Numbered from the stretch's first letter, positions 44,499 to 53,902 are shown. The stretch: DNA of 64,000 nucleotides from Flavobacterium sp. JAS (GCF_020991455.1 NZ_JAJMOX010000012.1:177487-241486); one strand, 5' to 3'. Notes: generated by a model not told the origin, from the letters alone. Program-made: numbers and translations.

Positions 44499-45755
44499 TT
44501 AATCTCTGTTTAAATACAGATACCCTGTTTTTTTTATTGTTTGCGTATTAGGACCAGAATATCTGAAATTTAAAATGTAAAAATAAGTTCCTGTTGGTAG
44601 CATTTTATCTTTTGAAACTGTTACGCGGCCTTCAGAATAGCCTCTAAAAACATTACCATGAGAATCATAATTATCAGTTTCAAAAACTTTTATTCCCCAG
44701 CGATTATATATTTCTACCGTATTATCTGATGAACATTCTGATAAACCACCAATTTTGAAATAATCATTTTTACTGTCTCCATTTGGAGATACAGCATTGT
44801 AAACTGTCAGGGTTGTACATGGCAACACAATTCCTTCATCGACTCTTGCTGTTGTAAAAACACTATATCCTGAAACATTTACTGGCGTAGTAACTGTTTT
44901 TTTATCACTATCTACCACACCGCCCTCATCAATCCATTGTTTTTTTGCCTCATCCCAACGAACAATATGTATCGAACTTTGCGGTGATACCAGTACATTT
45001 GAAGGTGTAGTTGATGTTTCATCCCAGCTTAATGTCAGTATTACATCAGAATTTCCGGCAGTTTTATCTAAAGTCCAATACTCCTGATTGTTTATTAAAT
45101 TTATTCCAGGTGCTTTATTACTATGTGGGTATAATGAATTCGAATTTTCATAAAAATATTTTCCTGTAAAACTGCTTAATACCTCAGCTGGTGCTGAAAT
45201 TCCTGCAAATCGATATTTATTTTTATCTCCAATTGGATAAATAAAAGCATCGTTTCCATTTTTTCTTACTTTTCCATCTACAAAACTATTATCGCTAACA
45301 TTGATAGCTTCTGCTTCTTTTTCAAAAACTAATAATCCTCCGTAAGTATCATTGTCAATAATTCCCTGTTGAAAATCTGATATACCGGAAATACTTACTT
45401 CATTAGAAAGATGAAATGCTGGCTGAAGGTTACTGTTTTTAAATTCAGCATTGTACCATTCTATAGGTGCAGAACCCGAAATTTCCTGATAGTCTGATAA
45501 ACCTCTCATTCTGGTCATTCCTTTGCTTGAACCTGGAGAAAAAGTAACCAGACCTTCATTATTAAAATGACTGTAAACAAAAAAATCTCCGTCATTAAAC
45601 AAATTACCACTGGCTTTATTATCCATAGCCCCTACCGTAGACATTATCGTGCCTTCGGTTATATATAAATCGCCTGTATTGACTGTTTGAGCTGTCAATA
45701 CTCCACTGACGAATATTAAAAGGGTTATAAAAATATTTTGATTTTTTGATTCCAT
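44499..45755 (-). CDS. Surface protein with gliding-motility C-terminal domain (T9SS type B)
   Basis: A 418-aa protein. It has a signal peptide (NIFITLLIFVSGVLTAQ) and a beta-rich middle. The last about 95 residues form the CHU_C/gliding-motility sorting domain: TVYNAVSPNGDSKNDYFKI, VEIYNRWGIKVFET, then LPTGTYFYILNF. The protein should be exported by the type IX system and fixed on the cell surface, very likely with the PorP-like protein just downstream as its partner. The middle part has no recognised enzymatic domain and probably has an adhesive or structural role. Confidence 0.88.
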   Translation of the reverse strand: MESKNQNIFITLLIFVSGVLTAQTVNTGDLYITEGTIMSTVGAMDNKASGNLFNDGDFFVYSHFNNEGLVTFSPGSSKGMTRMRGLSDYQEISGSAPIEWYNAEFKNSNLQPAFHLSNEVSISGISDFQQGIIDNDTYGGLLVFEKEAEAINVSDNSFVDGKVRKNGNDAFIYPIGDKNKYRFAGISAPAEVLSSFTGKYFYENSNSLYPHSNKAPGINLINNQEYWTLDKTAGNSDVILTLSWDETSTTPSNVLVSPQSSIHIVRWDEAKKQWIDEGGVVDSDKKTVTTPVNVSGYSVFTTARVDEGIVLPCTTLTVYNAVSPNGDSKNDYFKIGGLSECSSDNTVEIYNRWGIKVFETDNYDSHGNVFRGYSEGRVTVSKDKMLPTGTYFYILNFRYSGPNTQTIKKTGYLYLNRD

Positions 45756-45826
45756 GTGTTTTACTTTTTTAGCTGATTAACTATTACAACTAAGCCCTTA
45801 AGACAAAATATCTAAAGAATATCTTT

Positions 45827-47368
45827 TTAATATTTAATGTTAATCTTTGCAGGCATCATTGGATTAGTAATTACCTGACATTTCTTTACATCAACAGAAA
45901 TTATTGCTATGCCTGAACGGTATGCTTCGTCACCATAAGGCTGAAAAGTTCCTGAAGGATATGTTTTACCTTTTATATTATATGAAATTTCTGCTTTTCC
46001 AATAAATCCCAATGCAGGCTTGAATGTTACAAGTCCACTAGTTGAATTATAGCTAAAAGTTCCCTGACTATTAGTAACCAAAAAAGGATTGCTTGCTGTG
46101 GTTCCGTCACTATTTAGAAATCTAAACTGACTGAAATCAATATTACTCGATGATGCAGTTGGGGTTCCGTAAGTTGGTCCGCTATAAGCGACATCGTTAG
46201 CATACGGATTTATATCTATAGTGTTATTTTTACAAATGATCGCGTTATCCTGTACAGCTTCGGCCGCATAGGGTAAAGCCACCTGTAAGCCCCATATTTT
46301 ATGTACATCATTCAAACCACCTGTCGAAGCTCCAAAACCAATTTTAAAACTTTCCGGAATAGCAGTACTTAAAGTATGAATTGTCTGTCCCCCTTCACTC
46401 ACAGAGGTATTAAAATCTGTTACCGCCGGATTTGAGTTTTCAGTATAAACCACAGAAGGCTGATACCAATACTTGTCGATTACTGTAGTTACTATATTTT
46501 GATGTTGTATTTTCACAGTAACATTATAACCTCCCAAGGCATTTGGCGTTAGTTCAATAAAAGCTTTACGATAGGCTATATTATTTGGATCTGCAGTATA
46601 TGACCCTGATCGGAGATTGAAATTATCCGCAATACCATTATTATAAGTATATCCTCCCAAAGCAGTAATTGTTGCGCCACCGTATGCAGTCGCCGAAGTG
46701 GTAAGTGTGCTTTGTGTTTTAAGAACTGGATATCCTGAAAAACCAGCTGCTTTACCATTTGCATCTAAAAAACCTCCTCTTGCTCCCCTTAAAGTGACGT
46801 GACTAGATCCTGAATTTGCCCATCCTCCAGAAGGTGAAGCAACACCATTAACTCTGGCATCGCCTTGAAAAGGGTCTGACTTAAAATTACCATAAGCATC
46901 TAATGCAATACCCAAATACGCACCGGAAAGCCCCTCTTTTCTAAAAGTTGAATAAGTATTATTAGCTCTTAAATACGAGTATCCCATTCCTCGACCATTA
47001 GCTCCAATAACCGGAGTTACAGCCGCATCGAATAAAAAAACACTTATTCCATCTGCACCAGTTCCGCCATATATAGCATATTCGAATGCAATTTTAATAC
47101 CTACAGAACTATTAAACTTTTTATTATTAATAATTATAGCTCCAAACTTACTATTTACAGCAGGTGTTAGTTCTAATCCAGTTGTTGTAAATACAGCAGC
47201 ATTAGTTCCTGCGCCTGTAGGTAATATTACTTCTGAAGGTTGAGTACCAGAAGTAAAGCTTTGATTATAAGGAAAATCCCCGTATAACTGAGCATTTACT
47301 GTCTGAGTAGCTGCAAGAAGCAAAAAAACAATAAGTTTCATGTAGGCTCTAAAGAATGTATTTTTCAT
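45827..47368 (-). CDS. L-type lectin-like secreted protein
   Basis: 513 aa from ATG 47368; an in-frame ATG at 47341 is also possible. The signal peptide is KLIVFLLLAATQTVNAQ. The first about 330 residues read as a legume-lectin-like sandwich: GADGISVFLFDAAV, MGYSYLRANN, then GAYLGIALDAYGNF, ending with GFGASTGG. The rest (about 350-513) looks like an Ig/cadherin-type repeat with IDINPYANDVAY and GFIGKAEISYNIKG. It probably binds sugars at the surface. It lies directly after the collagen-like gene (1-bp overlap with the longer frame), so it is cotranscribed with that adhesin. Confidence 0.75.
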   Translation of the reverse strand: MKNTFFRAYMKLIVFLLLAATQTVNAQLYGDFPYNQSFTSGTQPSEVILPTGAGTNAAVFTTTGLELTPAVNSKFGAIIINNKKFNSSVGIKIAFEYAIYGGTGADGISVFLFDAAVTPVIGANGRGMGYSYLRANNTYSTFRKEGLSGAYLGIALDAYGNFKSDPFQGDARVNGVASPSGGWANSGSSHVTLRGARGGFLDANGKAAGFSGYPVLKTQSTLTTSATAYGGATITALGGYTYNNGIADNFNLRSGSYTADPNNIAYRKAFIELTPNALGGYNVTVKIQHQNIVTTVIDKYWYQPSVVYTENSNPAVTDFNTSVSEGGQTIHTLSTAIPESFKIGFGASTGGLNDVHKIWGLQVALPYAAEAVQDNAIICKNNTIDINPYANDVAYSGPTYGTPTASSSNIDFSQFRFLNSDGTTASNPFLVTNSQGTFSYNSTSGLVTFKPALGFIGKAEISYNIKGKTYPSGTFQPYGDEAYRSGIAIISVDVKKCQVITNPMMPAKINIKY

Positions 47369-47388
47369 ATTATTATTTCTAAAAAGCA

Positions 47389-50300
47389 TTAGTCTCTTAC
47401 TTTAAATACAATATTCATAAAGGTAGCTTCAGTAGGTACGGCAGTAGATTTTACTGTATAAGAGATAATTCCTGATGCTGATACAGTAACCGTATTGAAT
47501 ACATTTGTATCAAAATAAGTCACGAAATAATCTAAATCTGCTGCAGCTAATACTGGTAATGATGAAGACGAATTACTTCGGGCTTGTCCCGCAGAAGCAC
47601 TAAAGCCAAATTGTTGTGTATAAAAAGTATAAATATTTAATGTTTGCGTTCCGGATAATACTACTCCGGATGTACTATGTGTTGGCACAACAACTGATGG
47701 CGCATAGAAAAACTTAGGCATTGCTGCTTTAACCTGTTTCAAAACACCTGTTGAAGGATCAGCAACTACAATGCGATCTGCAGTTGATGTATAAGCACTA
47801 CCATTAAAAATACTTGTATTATTTCCCGTTTGTAATCCCGTTACTGCCAATGTATTTGTAGCTGTAGTAGTAACTGTGGTTGGTTTAATTAATGTTCCTC
47901 CTAATTGTATATTGCCATTTGTGCTGGTTAAACCATTATCTGCTGTTATTGCACTTGTTATCGCAGGCGCTAAATCTAAAGCTGTACCTGAAATTCCATT
48001 TACAGTTGTTGTTAATTTAGTACCAGCTAATGTATTTGCAACTGTATTGACTGCAGGTGCTGTAACACTAACTCCGTTTACAATTGAAGTAATTGTGTTA
48101 ACTGGATTCGATAAAGTATGTGTTGTTGCAGGTATTACAGCATTTACAACATAAGGACTTGCTACTGTACCAGAACCTGTTATTGAAATGTTATTCCCCG
48201 CAGTTGTTACACCACCCTGACCTGCCGGACCTTGAGGCCCAGTTAAACCAATTGGTCCCTGAGCACCTGTTGGACCTGTCAAACCAATCGGCCCTTGAGC
48301 ACCTATATTTCCTGTTGCGCCTGTTAAACCAATTGGACCTTGTACCCCAGTATTTCCTTGAGGACCTGTTGGACCTGTTAAACCAGTTAGACCTTGAGCT
48401 CCAGTATTTCCTGTCGGACCTGTTGCGCCTGTCAAACCAATCGGACCTTGAGCCCCATTTCCTTGAGGACCTGTTGGACCTGTTAAACCAATTGGACCTT
48501 GTGCCCCAGTATTTCCTTGAGGACCTGTTGGACCTGTTAAACCAGTTGGGCCTTGAGCCCCAGTTTCACCTTTTACTCCTGCAATTCCTTGTGGTCCTGT
48601 TAAATCAGAAGTTGTGAAAGTTGATCCATCGGTGTAAACGATTGTGAAAGTTCCGTTGCCGTTATCAGTTGTGCTTGTAATTCCTTTTCCGTCAACTCCG
48701 TTGGTTCCATTTGTTCCGGCAATTCCTTGTGGTCCGGTTAAATCTGAAGTTGTGAAAGTTGATCCGTCAGTATAAACGATTGTGAAAGTTCCGTTGCCGT
48801 TATCAGTTGTACTTGTTATTCCTTTTCCGTCAACTCCGTTGGTTCCGTTAGTTCCTGCTAATCCAGTTTCTCCTTTTAAAGCTGCCAAATATTCTGTAAC
48901 CGTAGCAGTTGTATTATTGGTAGTTTCTTTCCAGATTTCAAATGCTGATTTTCCATCAACTCCATTTGTTCCGGCAATTCCTTGCGGACCTGTTAAATCT
49001 GAAGTTGTGAAAGTTGATCCGTCAGTATAAACGATTGTGAAAGTTCCGTTGCCGTTGTCAGTTGTACTTGTTATTCCTTTTCCGTCAGTTCCATTGATTC
49101 CATTAGTTCCGTTTGTTCCTGCTGATCCAGTTTCTCCTTTTAAAGCAGCCAAATATTCTGTAACTGTAGCAGTTGTATTATTGGTAGTTTCTTTCCAGAT
49201 TTCAAATGCTGATTTTCCATCAACTCCATTTGTTCCGTTAGTTCCCGCTAATCCAGTTTCTCCTTTTAAAGCTGCCAAGTATTCTGTAACCGTAGCAGTC
49301 GTATTATTGGTAGTTTCTTTCCAGATTTCAAATGCTGATTTTCCATCAACTCCATTTGTTCCGTTAGTTCCCACTAATCCAGTTTCTCCTTTTAAAGCTG
49401 CCAAGTATTCTGTAACCGTAGCAGTCGTATTATTGGTAGTTTCTTTCCAGATTTCAAATGCCGATTTTCCATCAACTCCATTTGTTCCTGCAATCCCCTG
49501 TGATCCAGTTAAATATGAAGTCGTGAAAGTTGATCCATCAGTGTAAACAATTGTGAAAGTTCCGTTGCCGTTATCAGTTGTGCTTGTAATTCCTTTTCCG
49601 TCGGCTCCATTAATTCCATTTGTACCGTTTGTTCCTACTGATCCAGTTTCTCCTTTTAAAGCAGCCAAATATTCTGTGACTGTAGCAGTTGTATTATTGG
49701 TAGTTTCTTTCCAGATTTCAAATGCTGATTTTCCATCAACTCCATTTGTTCCGTTAGTTCCCGCTAATCCAGTTTCTCCTTTTAAAGCTGTCAAGTATTC
49801 TGTAACCGTAGCAGTCGTATTATTGGTAGTTTCTTTCCAGATTTCAAATGCTGATTCCCCATCAACTCCATTTGTTCCGTTTGTTCCATTTGTTCCTGCA
49901 ATTCCTTGTGGACCTGTTAAATTAGAAGTTGTGAAAGTTGATCCGTCAGTATAAACGATTGTGAAAGTTCCGTTGCCATTATCAGTTGTGCTTGTTATTC
50001 CTTTTCCGTCAACTCCGTTAGTTCCGTTAATTCCATTTATTCCTGCCAATCCAGTTTCTCCTTTTAAAGCTGCCAAATATTCTGTAATTGTAGCAGTCGT
50101 ATTATTAGTAGTTTCTTTCCAAATTTCAAATGCTGATTTTCCATCAACTCCAGCAATTCCTCGCGGACCTTGTAAACCTGATGCCAAATTAATGGTTACT
50201 GGTATCCCTTTTTCATTTGTATATGTAATTGTACCGTTGTTATTATCTACTAAAGATGTAATTGTTTCTGTTCCGGCCGCACCCATTCGATGCCATTTAT

Positions 50301-50562
50301 CTTCATACCAGTAATAGTATCCAGGAGTAATATCATTAATTGTTTTTGTATTAAAAACCAAAAGACTATTTACATTTCCCCCGCTAATAGTTACTTTATC
50401 TACAGTACTAGTTAAAGAAACCCTTGGTATAAGTACACCTTTATTAGTAGCCGAAACATCAAGCTGACTTGATGCATTTGGCAATGATGTTCCCACACCT
50501 ACCTGCGCATGACCCCAAAAAACAAATCCTATTAAAAGGAACAATAAGTAATATTTTTTCAT
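47389..50562 (-). CDS. Collagen-like repeat surface protein
   Basis: 1057 aa with signal peptide KKYYLLFLLIGFVFWGHAQ. After an about 110-residue head come seven copies of a unit with DGKSAFEIWKETTNNTTAT and five copies of a unit with KGITSTTDNGNGTFTIVYT. They are joined by Gly-x-y collagen-type linkers (GTNGTNGVDG, GPQGIAG), then a purer collagen-like run (GPTGPQGNTGAQG). The last about 250 residues form a beta-rich tail with a TNF/trimer-like look. Such proteins form trimeric surface stalks. It is the first gene after the dyad promoter at 50714-50783 and heads a surface-protein operon. Copy number may vary among strains because of the long DNA repeats. Confidence 0.85.
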   Translation of the reverse strand: MKKYYLLFLLIGFVFWGHAQVGVGTSLPNASSQLDVSATNKGVLIPRVSLTSTVDKVTISGGNVNSLLVFNTKTINDITPGYYYWYEDKWHRMGAAGTETITSLVDNNNGTITYTNEKGIPVTINLASGLQGPRGIAGVDGKSAFEIWKETTNNTTATITEYLAALKGETGLAGINGINGTNGVDGKGITSTTDNGNGTFTIVYTDGSTFTTSNLTGPQGIAGTNGTNGTNGVDGESAFEIWKETTNNTTATVTEYLTALKGETGLAGTNGTNGVDGKSAFEIWKETTNNTTATVTEYLAALKGETGSVGTNGTNGINGADGKGITSTTDNGNGTFTIVYTDGSTFTTSYLTGSQGIAGTNGVDGKSAFEIWKETTNNTTATVTEYLAALKGETGLVGTNGTNGVDGKSAFEIWKETTNNTTATVTEYLAALKGETGLAGTNGTNGVDGKSAFEIWKETTNNTTATVTEYLAALKGETGSAGTNGTNGINGTDGKGITSTTDNGNGTFTIVYTDGSTFTTSDLTGPQGIAGTNGVDGKSAFEIWKETTNNTTATVTEYLAALKGETGLAGTNGTNGVDGKGITSTTDNGNGTFTIVYTDGSTFTTSDLTGPQGIAGTNGTNGVDGKGITSTTDNGNGTFTIVYTDGSTFTTSDLTGPQGIAGVKGETGAQGPTGLTGPTGPQGNTGAQGPIGLTGPTGPQGNGAQGPIGLTGATGPTGNTGAQGLTGLTGPTGPQGNTGVQGPIGLTGATGNIGAQGPIGLTGPTGAQGPIGLTGPQGPAGQGGVTTAGNNISITGSGTVASPYVVNAVIPATTHTLSNPVNTITSIVNGVSVTAPAVNTVANTLAGTKLTTTVNGISGTALDLAPAITSAITADNGLTSTNGNIQLGGTLIKPTTVTTTATNTLAVTGLQTGNNTSIFNGSAYTSTADRIVVADPSTGVLKQVKAAMPKFFYAPSVVVPTHSTSGVVLSGTQTLNIYTFYTQQFGFSASAGQARSNSSSSLPVLAAADLDYFVTYFDTNVFNTVTVSASGIISYTVKSTAVPTEATFMNIVFKVRD
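48230..50160 (-). repeat. Coding tandem repeats within collagen-like gene
   Basis: Two interspersed repeat families of about 120-140 bp (seven SAFEIWKE units and five GITSTTDN units) show near-identical DNA, including silent positions. A shorter collagen-codon run follows. The identity suggests recent expansion or gene-conversion-like exchange. Long antisense frames over this area are by-products of the repeat. Confidence 0.9.
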
Positions 50563-50713
50563 AAAAAAGTTTTAAAAATTTTAATAACGATTAATTCAAT
50601 TTTGAAAATTTTGGAAAGCAATTCTTTTTTCAACTCTTCAAAACATTATCAGCTAAGTTTTTTTTAAAATTTGGGAATCCTTAAAAAAGCATTTTAACTC
50701 TTAATCGATTCCG

Positions 50714-50783
50714 CAAATGTAAACCGCTAAAAACCAAAAGAATGTAGAACACCAAACGGTCAGTTGTAGAACCTTTTCTACAA
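50714..50783 (-). promoter_or_regulatory. Dyad-plus-half-site promoter P1 (collagen-like operon)
   Basis: On the minus strand, in order, there are the dyad TTGTAGAA-N4-TTCTACAA (50764-50783), a third half-site GTTCTACA (50743-50750) and the -7 box TACATTTG (50714-50721). Dyad and half-site are 22 bp in register, and half-site edge to -7 box is again 22 bp. The half-site takes the -33 position. Transcription would start about 145 nt before the collagen-like gene. Confidence 0.75.
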
Positions 50784-50821
50784 AATAGCTTTCTTAAAAA
50801 AGAGATTCTTTTAAATACAAA

Positions 50822-50874
50822 AAATCAATATTGTTTTAAACAAAACTTTCGCTCTTTTAAAACAATATTGATTT
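50822..50874. terminator. Terminator after YegP-like gene
   Basis: AAATCAATATTGTTTTAAA pairs with its complement in a long stem, followed on the minus strand by a T-rich tail. It separates the YegP-like gene from promoter P1. Confidence 0.65.
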
Positions 50875-51029
50875 AAGCCCCCTTTTATTTTCTAAAAGCA
50901 GATTCTAAAAAGTCATTAATTTTTTTTCAGGTATTCCTTAATATGCTAAGGAAAAAAGATTGACAGCACTTTTAAATGGACTGTCATAAAAACAAATAAT
51001 CAGCCTTATTTAGGTTATAAGGTTATTTT

Positions 51030-51404
51030 TTAAACAGCCACATCATATGAGACACATATCATCTTAATTGATTGTCTGGACCTGTCTTCAATTAAAGCAT
51101 CCGGAGCTTTCTTTTTTAAGGATTCTATTCCTTTATCGCGCGAAAATCTATCTTTAAACATTTTACTAACTCCAATAATTTTTCCGTTGAAAGCTTTTAA
51201 ATTAAAATAGGTTTCGTTGTTTAAAGAGGTCTTTCGAAAGAATTTAATATTATCCTGCGAATTGCGCTTTACCGATTCAATTCCTTTTAAGCACATTAAT
51301 TTTCTTGTATATCCGCCACTGCTTAAAACTACTTTTCCTTTTTTGTCTATAAAATCAAATTGAAACTCTCCATTTGTGTTTTTACTAATTACAAATTTTT
51401 CCAT
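51030..51404 (-). CDS. YegP/DUF1508 two-repeat protein
   Basis: A 124-aa protein made of two DUF1508 repeats. The first (about 1-50) has KFVISKNTNGEFQFDFIDKK and then GIESVKRNS. The second (about 55-105) has YFNLKAFNGKIIGVSKMF and then GIESLKKKA. These small beta-sheet proteins are common and their role is unclear. It lies 55 bp downstream of the histidine kinase and may be its operon end. The last about 15 residues are an odd hydrophobic tail (IKMICVSYDVAV) not usual for the family. Confidence 0.85.
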   Translation of the reverse strand: MEKFVISKNTNGEFQFDFIDKKGKVVLSSGGYTRKLMCLKGIESVKRNSQDNIKFFRKTSLNNETYFNLKAFNGKIIGVSKMFKDRFSRDKGIESLKKKAPDALIEDRSRQSIKMICVSYDVAV

Positions 51405-51459
51405 TTTAAAATTAATTTATTGTGTAAGTTGATATTAAATTTAGGTCGTGATAGCCATA

Positions 51460-53022
51460 CTAATCATTAAAAATGATCTTAAACATTGTCCCTTTTCCTA
51501 CCTGGCTCTCAACAGTTACCGTTCCGTTCATCGATTCTATTTGGTTTTTTGTTATGTACAAACCAATTCCGTTTGCTTCTTCATGTTTATGAAATGTCTT
51601 GTACATCCCAAATAACAAATGCCCATATTTTTCAAGATCAATCCCTAAACCATTATCTTTTACGGTCAATACTTTTTTTCCTTTTTCCAGAAAAAAATTA
51701 AACTCAATTATTAAAAACTTCTTGGGATTGGCATATTTAATTGCGTTTGTGCACAAATTTTGCAGGACACTTTCAAGATATGCGGGATTAAAATTGATAG
51801 CTGCCTCTTTCGGAATATTATTAATAATAGTGGCATTATTTCTATGACTATATGCGCTTACTATATTAAGAACTCTGGTTAGATATTCGTTTAAATTCAA
51901 AGGTTCAACTTTAATACCAGCATCATTTTCGATATTAACTATTTGCGATAAATCTTCAATTGTTTTATTTAAATCATTCGAAACAGTGCGCAGATATTTC
52001 ATTGTTTCTCGTTTTTCAGCAAAATTCTCTTCTAAATCAATCATGTCCAGAAGGAGTTTAAAATTCCCTGCATGCGAGTTTAAATTATGAGAAACGATGT
52101 GAGAAAAATTTAACAGTCTGTTATTTTTTTCGTTATAAAACTCCATCTTTTTCATGAGTTCCAACTCTTTTTCTTTTTGAGATGAAACATCAGTATGGGT
52201 TCCAATTACCTTTAATGCTTTTCCATTTGCATCGCGCTCTATTACTTTTCCGCGATTAAGAATCCATTTGTATTTATGGTTTGATGTTAAGACACGATGA
52301 AAGTTTTCATAAAAAGAAGTTTTATTTTCAAAATGATCATCGAGAGCTTTATGATATTTTTCCAAATCATCCGGATGCATAATTTCTTTCCAGTGTTCTG
52401 GGGATTTAAAGACATGAGAACTCTCCTGTTCTAGTATTTTTAAAGATTGCGGTGAATAATAAGCCGTATTTGCTTCCAAATTCCAATCCCAAGCTCCAGA
52501 ATTTGAAGTTTCCAAAGCAAACTTAAAACGCTCTTCTGCGATTTTAAGTTTTAATTCCTGAGTTTTTAAATCTGATATATCCGTTATTCTTCCGTAGAGT
52601 GAAGTACTTCCGTCGTTGTTTATTTCTCTTTTTGATGTAACCTTAAACCAACATAATCCCTTCTCAGGCAAGTGTGCTTTGAAAATTACATTCCACTTTT
52701 TACCTTTTTTAATTGAATCAATTATAGACTCTTTAACTACTTTTTTATCATCCTGATCAATACGATCGTAAACAGAAAGTATGGTATTGGTAAACATTTC
52801 ATCAGATAAAACCTCGAACATTTCAAAGGCCGCATCATTTATAAAAGGCACGTCATAATCATTATTTGTTGAAATGGTAAATACAAAAAGGGCATCCTGA
52901 ATTTCATCAAATAATTTAGATTTTAATATAGTCGTGGTTTTGTTTTTCTTGGTTTTATAAAAATCGAAATCCATATTTTTAATTTTAATAGCGTTCCTAT
53001 TTTTTTTTGATATATGACTCAT
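51460..53022 (-). CDS. PAS-domain sensor histidine kinase
   Basis: 520 aa from ATG 53022; the stop of the upstream gene and this start overlap as TGATG. No membrane helices are seen, so it is cytoplasmic. It has two PAS domains (about 30-150 and 160-285, with GAWDWNLEANTAYYSPQSL and a PAC-like KWILNRGKV), a HisKA-like helix with SHIVSHNLNSHAG, and an HATPase domain (NLCTNAIKYA, VKDNGLGIDL, GIGLYITKNQIE). It should autophosphorylate and pass phosphate to a regulator, for which the LuxR-type RR at 53990-54634 is a candidate. The start overlap couples it to the receiver-like gene. Confidence 0.88.
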   Translation of the reverse strand: MSHISKKNRNAIKIKNMDFDFYKTKKNKTTTILKSKLFDEIQDALFVFTISTNNDYDVPFINDAAFEMFEVLSDEMFTNTILSVYDRIDQDDKKVVKESIIDSIKKGKKWNVIFKAHLPEKGLCWFKVTSKREINNDGSTSLYGRITDISDLKTQELKLKIAEERFKFALETSNSGAWDWNLEANTAYYSPQSLKILEQESSHVFKSPEHWKEIMHPDDLEKYHKALDDHFENKTSFYENFHRVLTSNHKYKWILNRGKVIERDANGKALKVIGTHTDVSSQKEKELELMKKMEFYNEKNNRLLNFSHIVSHNLNSHAGNFKLLLDMIDLEENFAEKRETMKYLRTVSNDLNKTIEDLSQIVNIENDAGIKVEPLNLNEYLTRVLNIVSAYSHRNNATIINNIPKEAAINFNPAYLESVLQNLCTNAIKYANPKKFLIIEFNFFLEKGKKVLTVKDNGLGIDLEKYGHLLFGMYKTFHKHEEANGIGLYITKNQIESMNGTVTVESQVGKGTMFKIIFND

Positions 53023-53459
53023 CAAAATCTGACCATTATATTTTTATAATCTATAGCATTACTACTTTGAATATTAAGTATTGTCTCTTGAAAATAAGAG
53101 TTTAACTGAATTAATATCTCTGACCTGATTTTAGAAGTGTCTAATAAAAAAACATCTTCTAAATCGTTTAAAATTTCTAATATTCTTTTATTGAAAGTAC
53201 AAACCACAAGAGGGATTCCTTTTCCGTATACCTTCAAAAAATCAAGCAAATCTTCTTCAGTATAAATCACAAATACGATTACCGAATAAACATTTAATTC
53301 AACATTTAAGGATCTGAATTTTCTACATACATCAAAGGACAACACTTGCTGAAATTTGTATTTTAGATATTTTGAAAAGCATTTTTGATTGCCGTATATA
53401 AGTGCCCGTTTTTTCATCTTCTTTTCTTTATATTTTTCAATCAGTTTTTTAAAATCCAT
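53022..53459 (-). CDS. Degenerate receiver-like protein coupled to kinase
   Basis: 145 aa from ATG 53459; GTG at 53501 and ATG 53417 are other options. It resembles the protein at 40426-40872 in the C-terminal 80 residues (VIVFVIYTEEDLLDFLK, PLVVCTFNKR, VFLLDTSKIRSE). Like that protein it lacks the receiver phospho-Asp, and here the beta-1 acidic pair is missing too. Its stop overlaps the kinase start (TGATG). A phosphate-independent partner that sets kinase activity is a reasonable guess. It is the first gene behind promoter P2. Confidence 0.6.
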   Translation of the reverse strand: MDFKKLIEKYKEKKMKKRALIYGNQKCFSKYLKYKFQQVLSFDVCRKFRSLNVELNVYSVIVFVIYTEEDLLDFLKVYGKGIPLVVCTFNKRILEILNDLEDVFLLDTSKIRSEILIQLNSYFQETILNIQSSNAIDYKNIMVRF

Positions 53460-53612
53460 TATTTCAACATATAACAGAAAAATAAAAAGGAGAGATTCCA
53501 CAGCGCTTTAAAAAGCTAGTAATAACGAATCCCCAATTTCACACATTCTCTCTCCTCTTTAACTTTTTGCCGAATCAAATTCTTTATTGTATATAACTAA
53601 CAAATTTGCTGA

Positions 53613-53687
53613 TCAGGCGGCTCAAAATCCAAAAACTAAATGCTCCCCATTGCATCAAAATCCAAAAAACAAAACAAAGCCGCCTGA
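53613..53687 (-). other. Leader stem-loop behind promoter P2
   Basis: TCAGGCGGCT (53613-53622) pairs perfectly with AGCCGCCTGA (53678-53687), GC-rich in an AT-rich leader. The 55-nt loop holds two copies of TCAAAATCCAAAAA. It lies in the about 330-nt 5' leader of the receiver-like/kinase operon and has no T-run, so it is more likely regulatory than a terminator. Confidence 0.55.
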
Positions 53688-53795
53688 GGCAAAAAAACTT
53701 TTCAAACAACTAAATCAGAAAAATGATTCTTTTAAAAAAGCTTAATAAATTTAGATTTTCATAATATCTATATTAACTTTAGCTTGCTGTCATTA

Positions 53796-53865
53796 CAAAA
53801 GTACTCCCAATGAAACCAACGCTTTATAGAATAAAAGACCACTTGCTGTAGAATTATTTCTACAG
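53796..53865 (-). promoter_or_regulatory. Dyad-plus-half-site promoter P2 (receiver-like/kinase operon)
   Basis: On the minus strand there are the dyad CTGTAGAA-N4-TTCTACAG (53846-53865), a half-site TTCTATA (53825-53831, one mismatch) and the -7 box TACTTTTG (53796-53803). Spacing is the same as at P1: 22 bp between half-site starts and 22 bp from half-site edge to -7 box edge. Confidence 0.72.
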
Positions 53866-53902
53866 AGAATCTAAACCAAATCTGTTGAGTTGATTCCAAA
53901 AA

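Noticed and set aside
48230..50160. CRISPR-like regular repetition
   Set aside because: The repeats are long, in frame and encode protein units; there are no short unique spacers and no cas genes.
48120..50314. Several long plus-strand frames opposite the collagen-like gene
   Set aside because: They follow the repeat period exactly, have low-complexity content (for example SFKAAKYSVTVAVVLLVVSFQ repeated) and no start signals; they are antisense by-products of the repeats.
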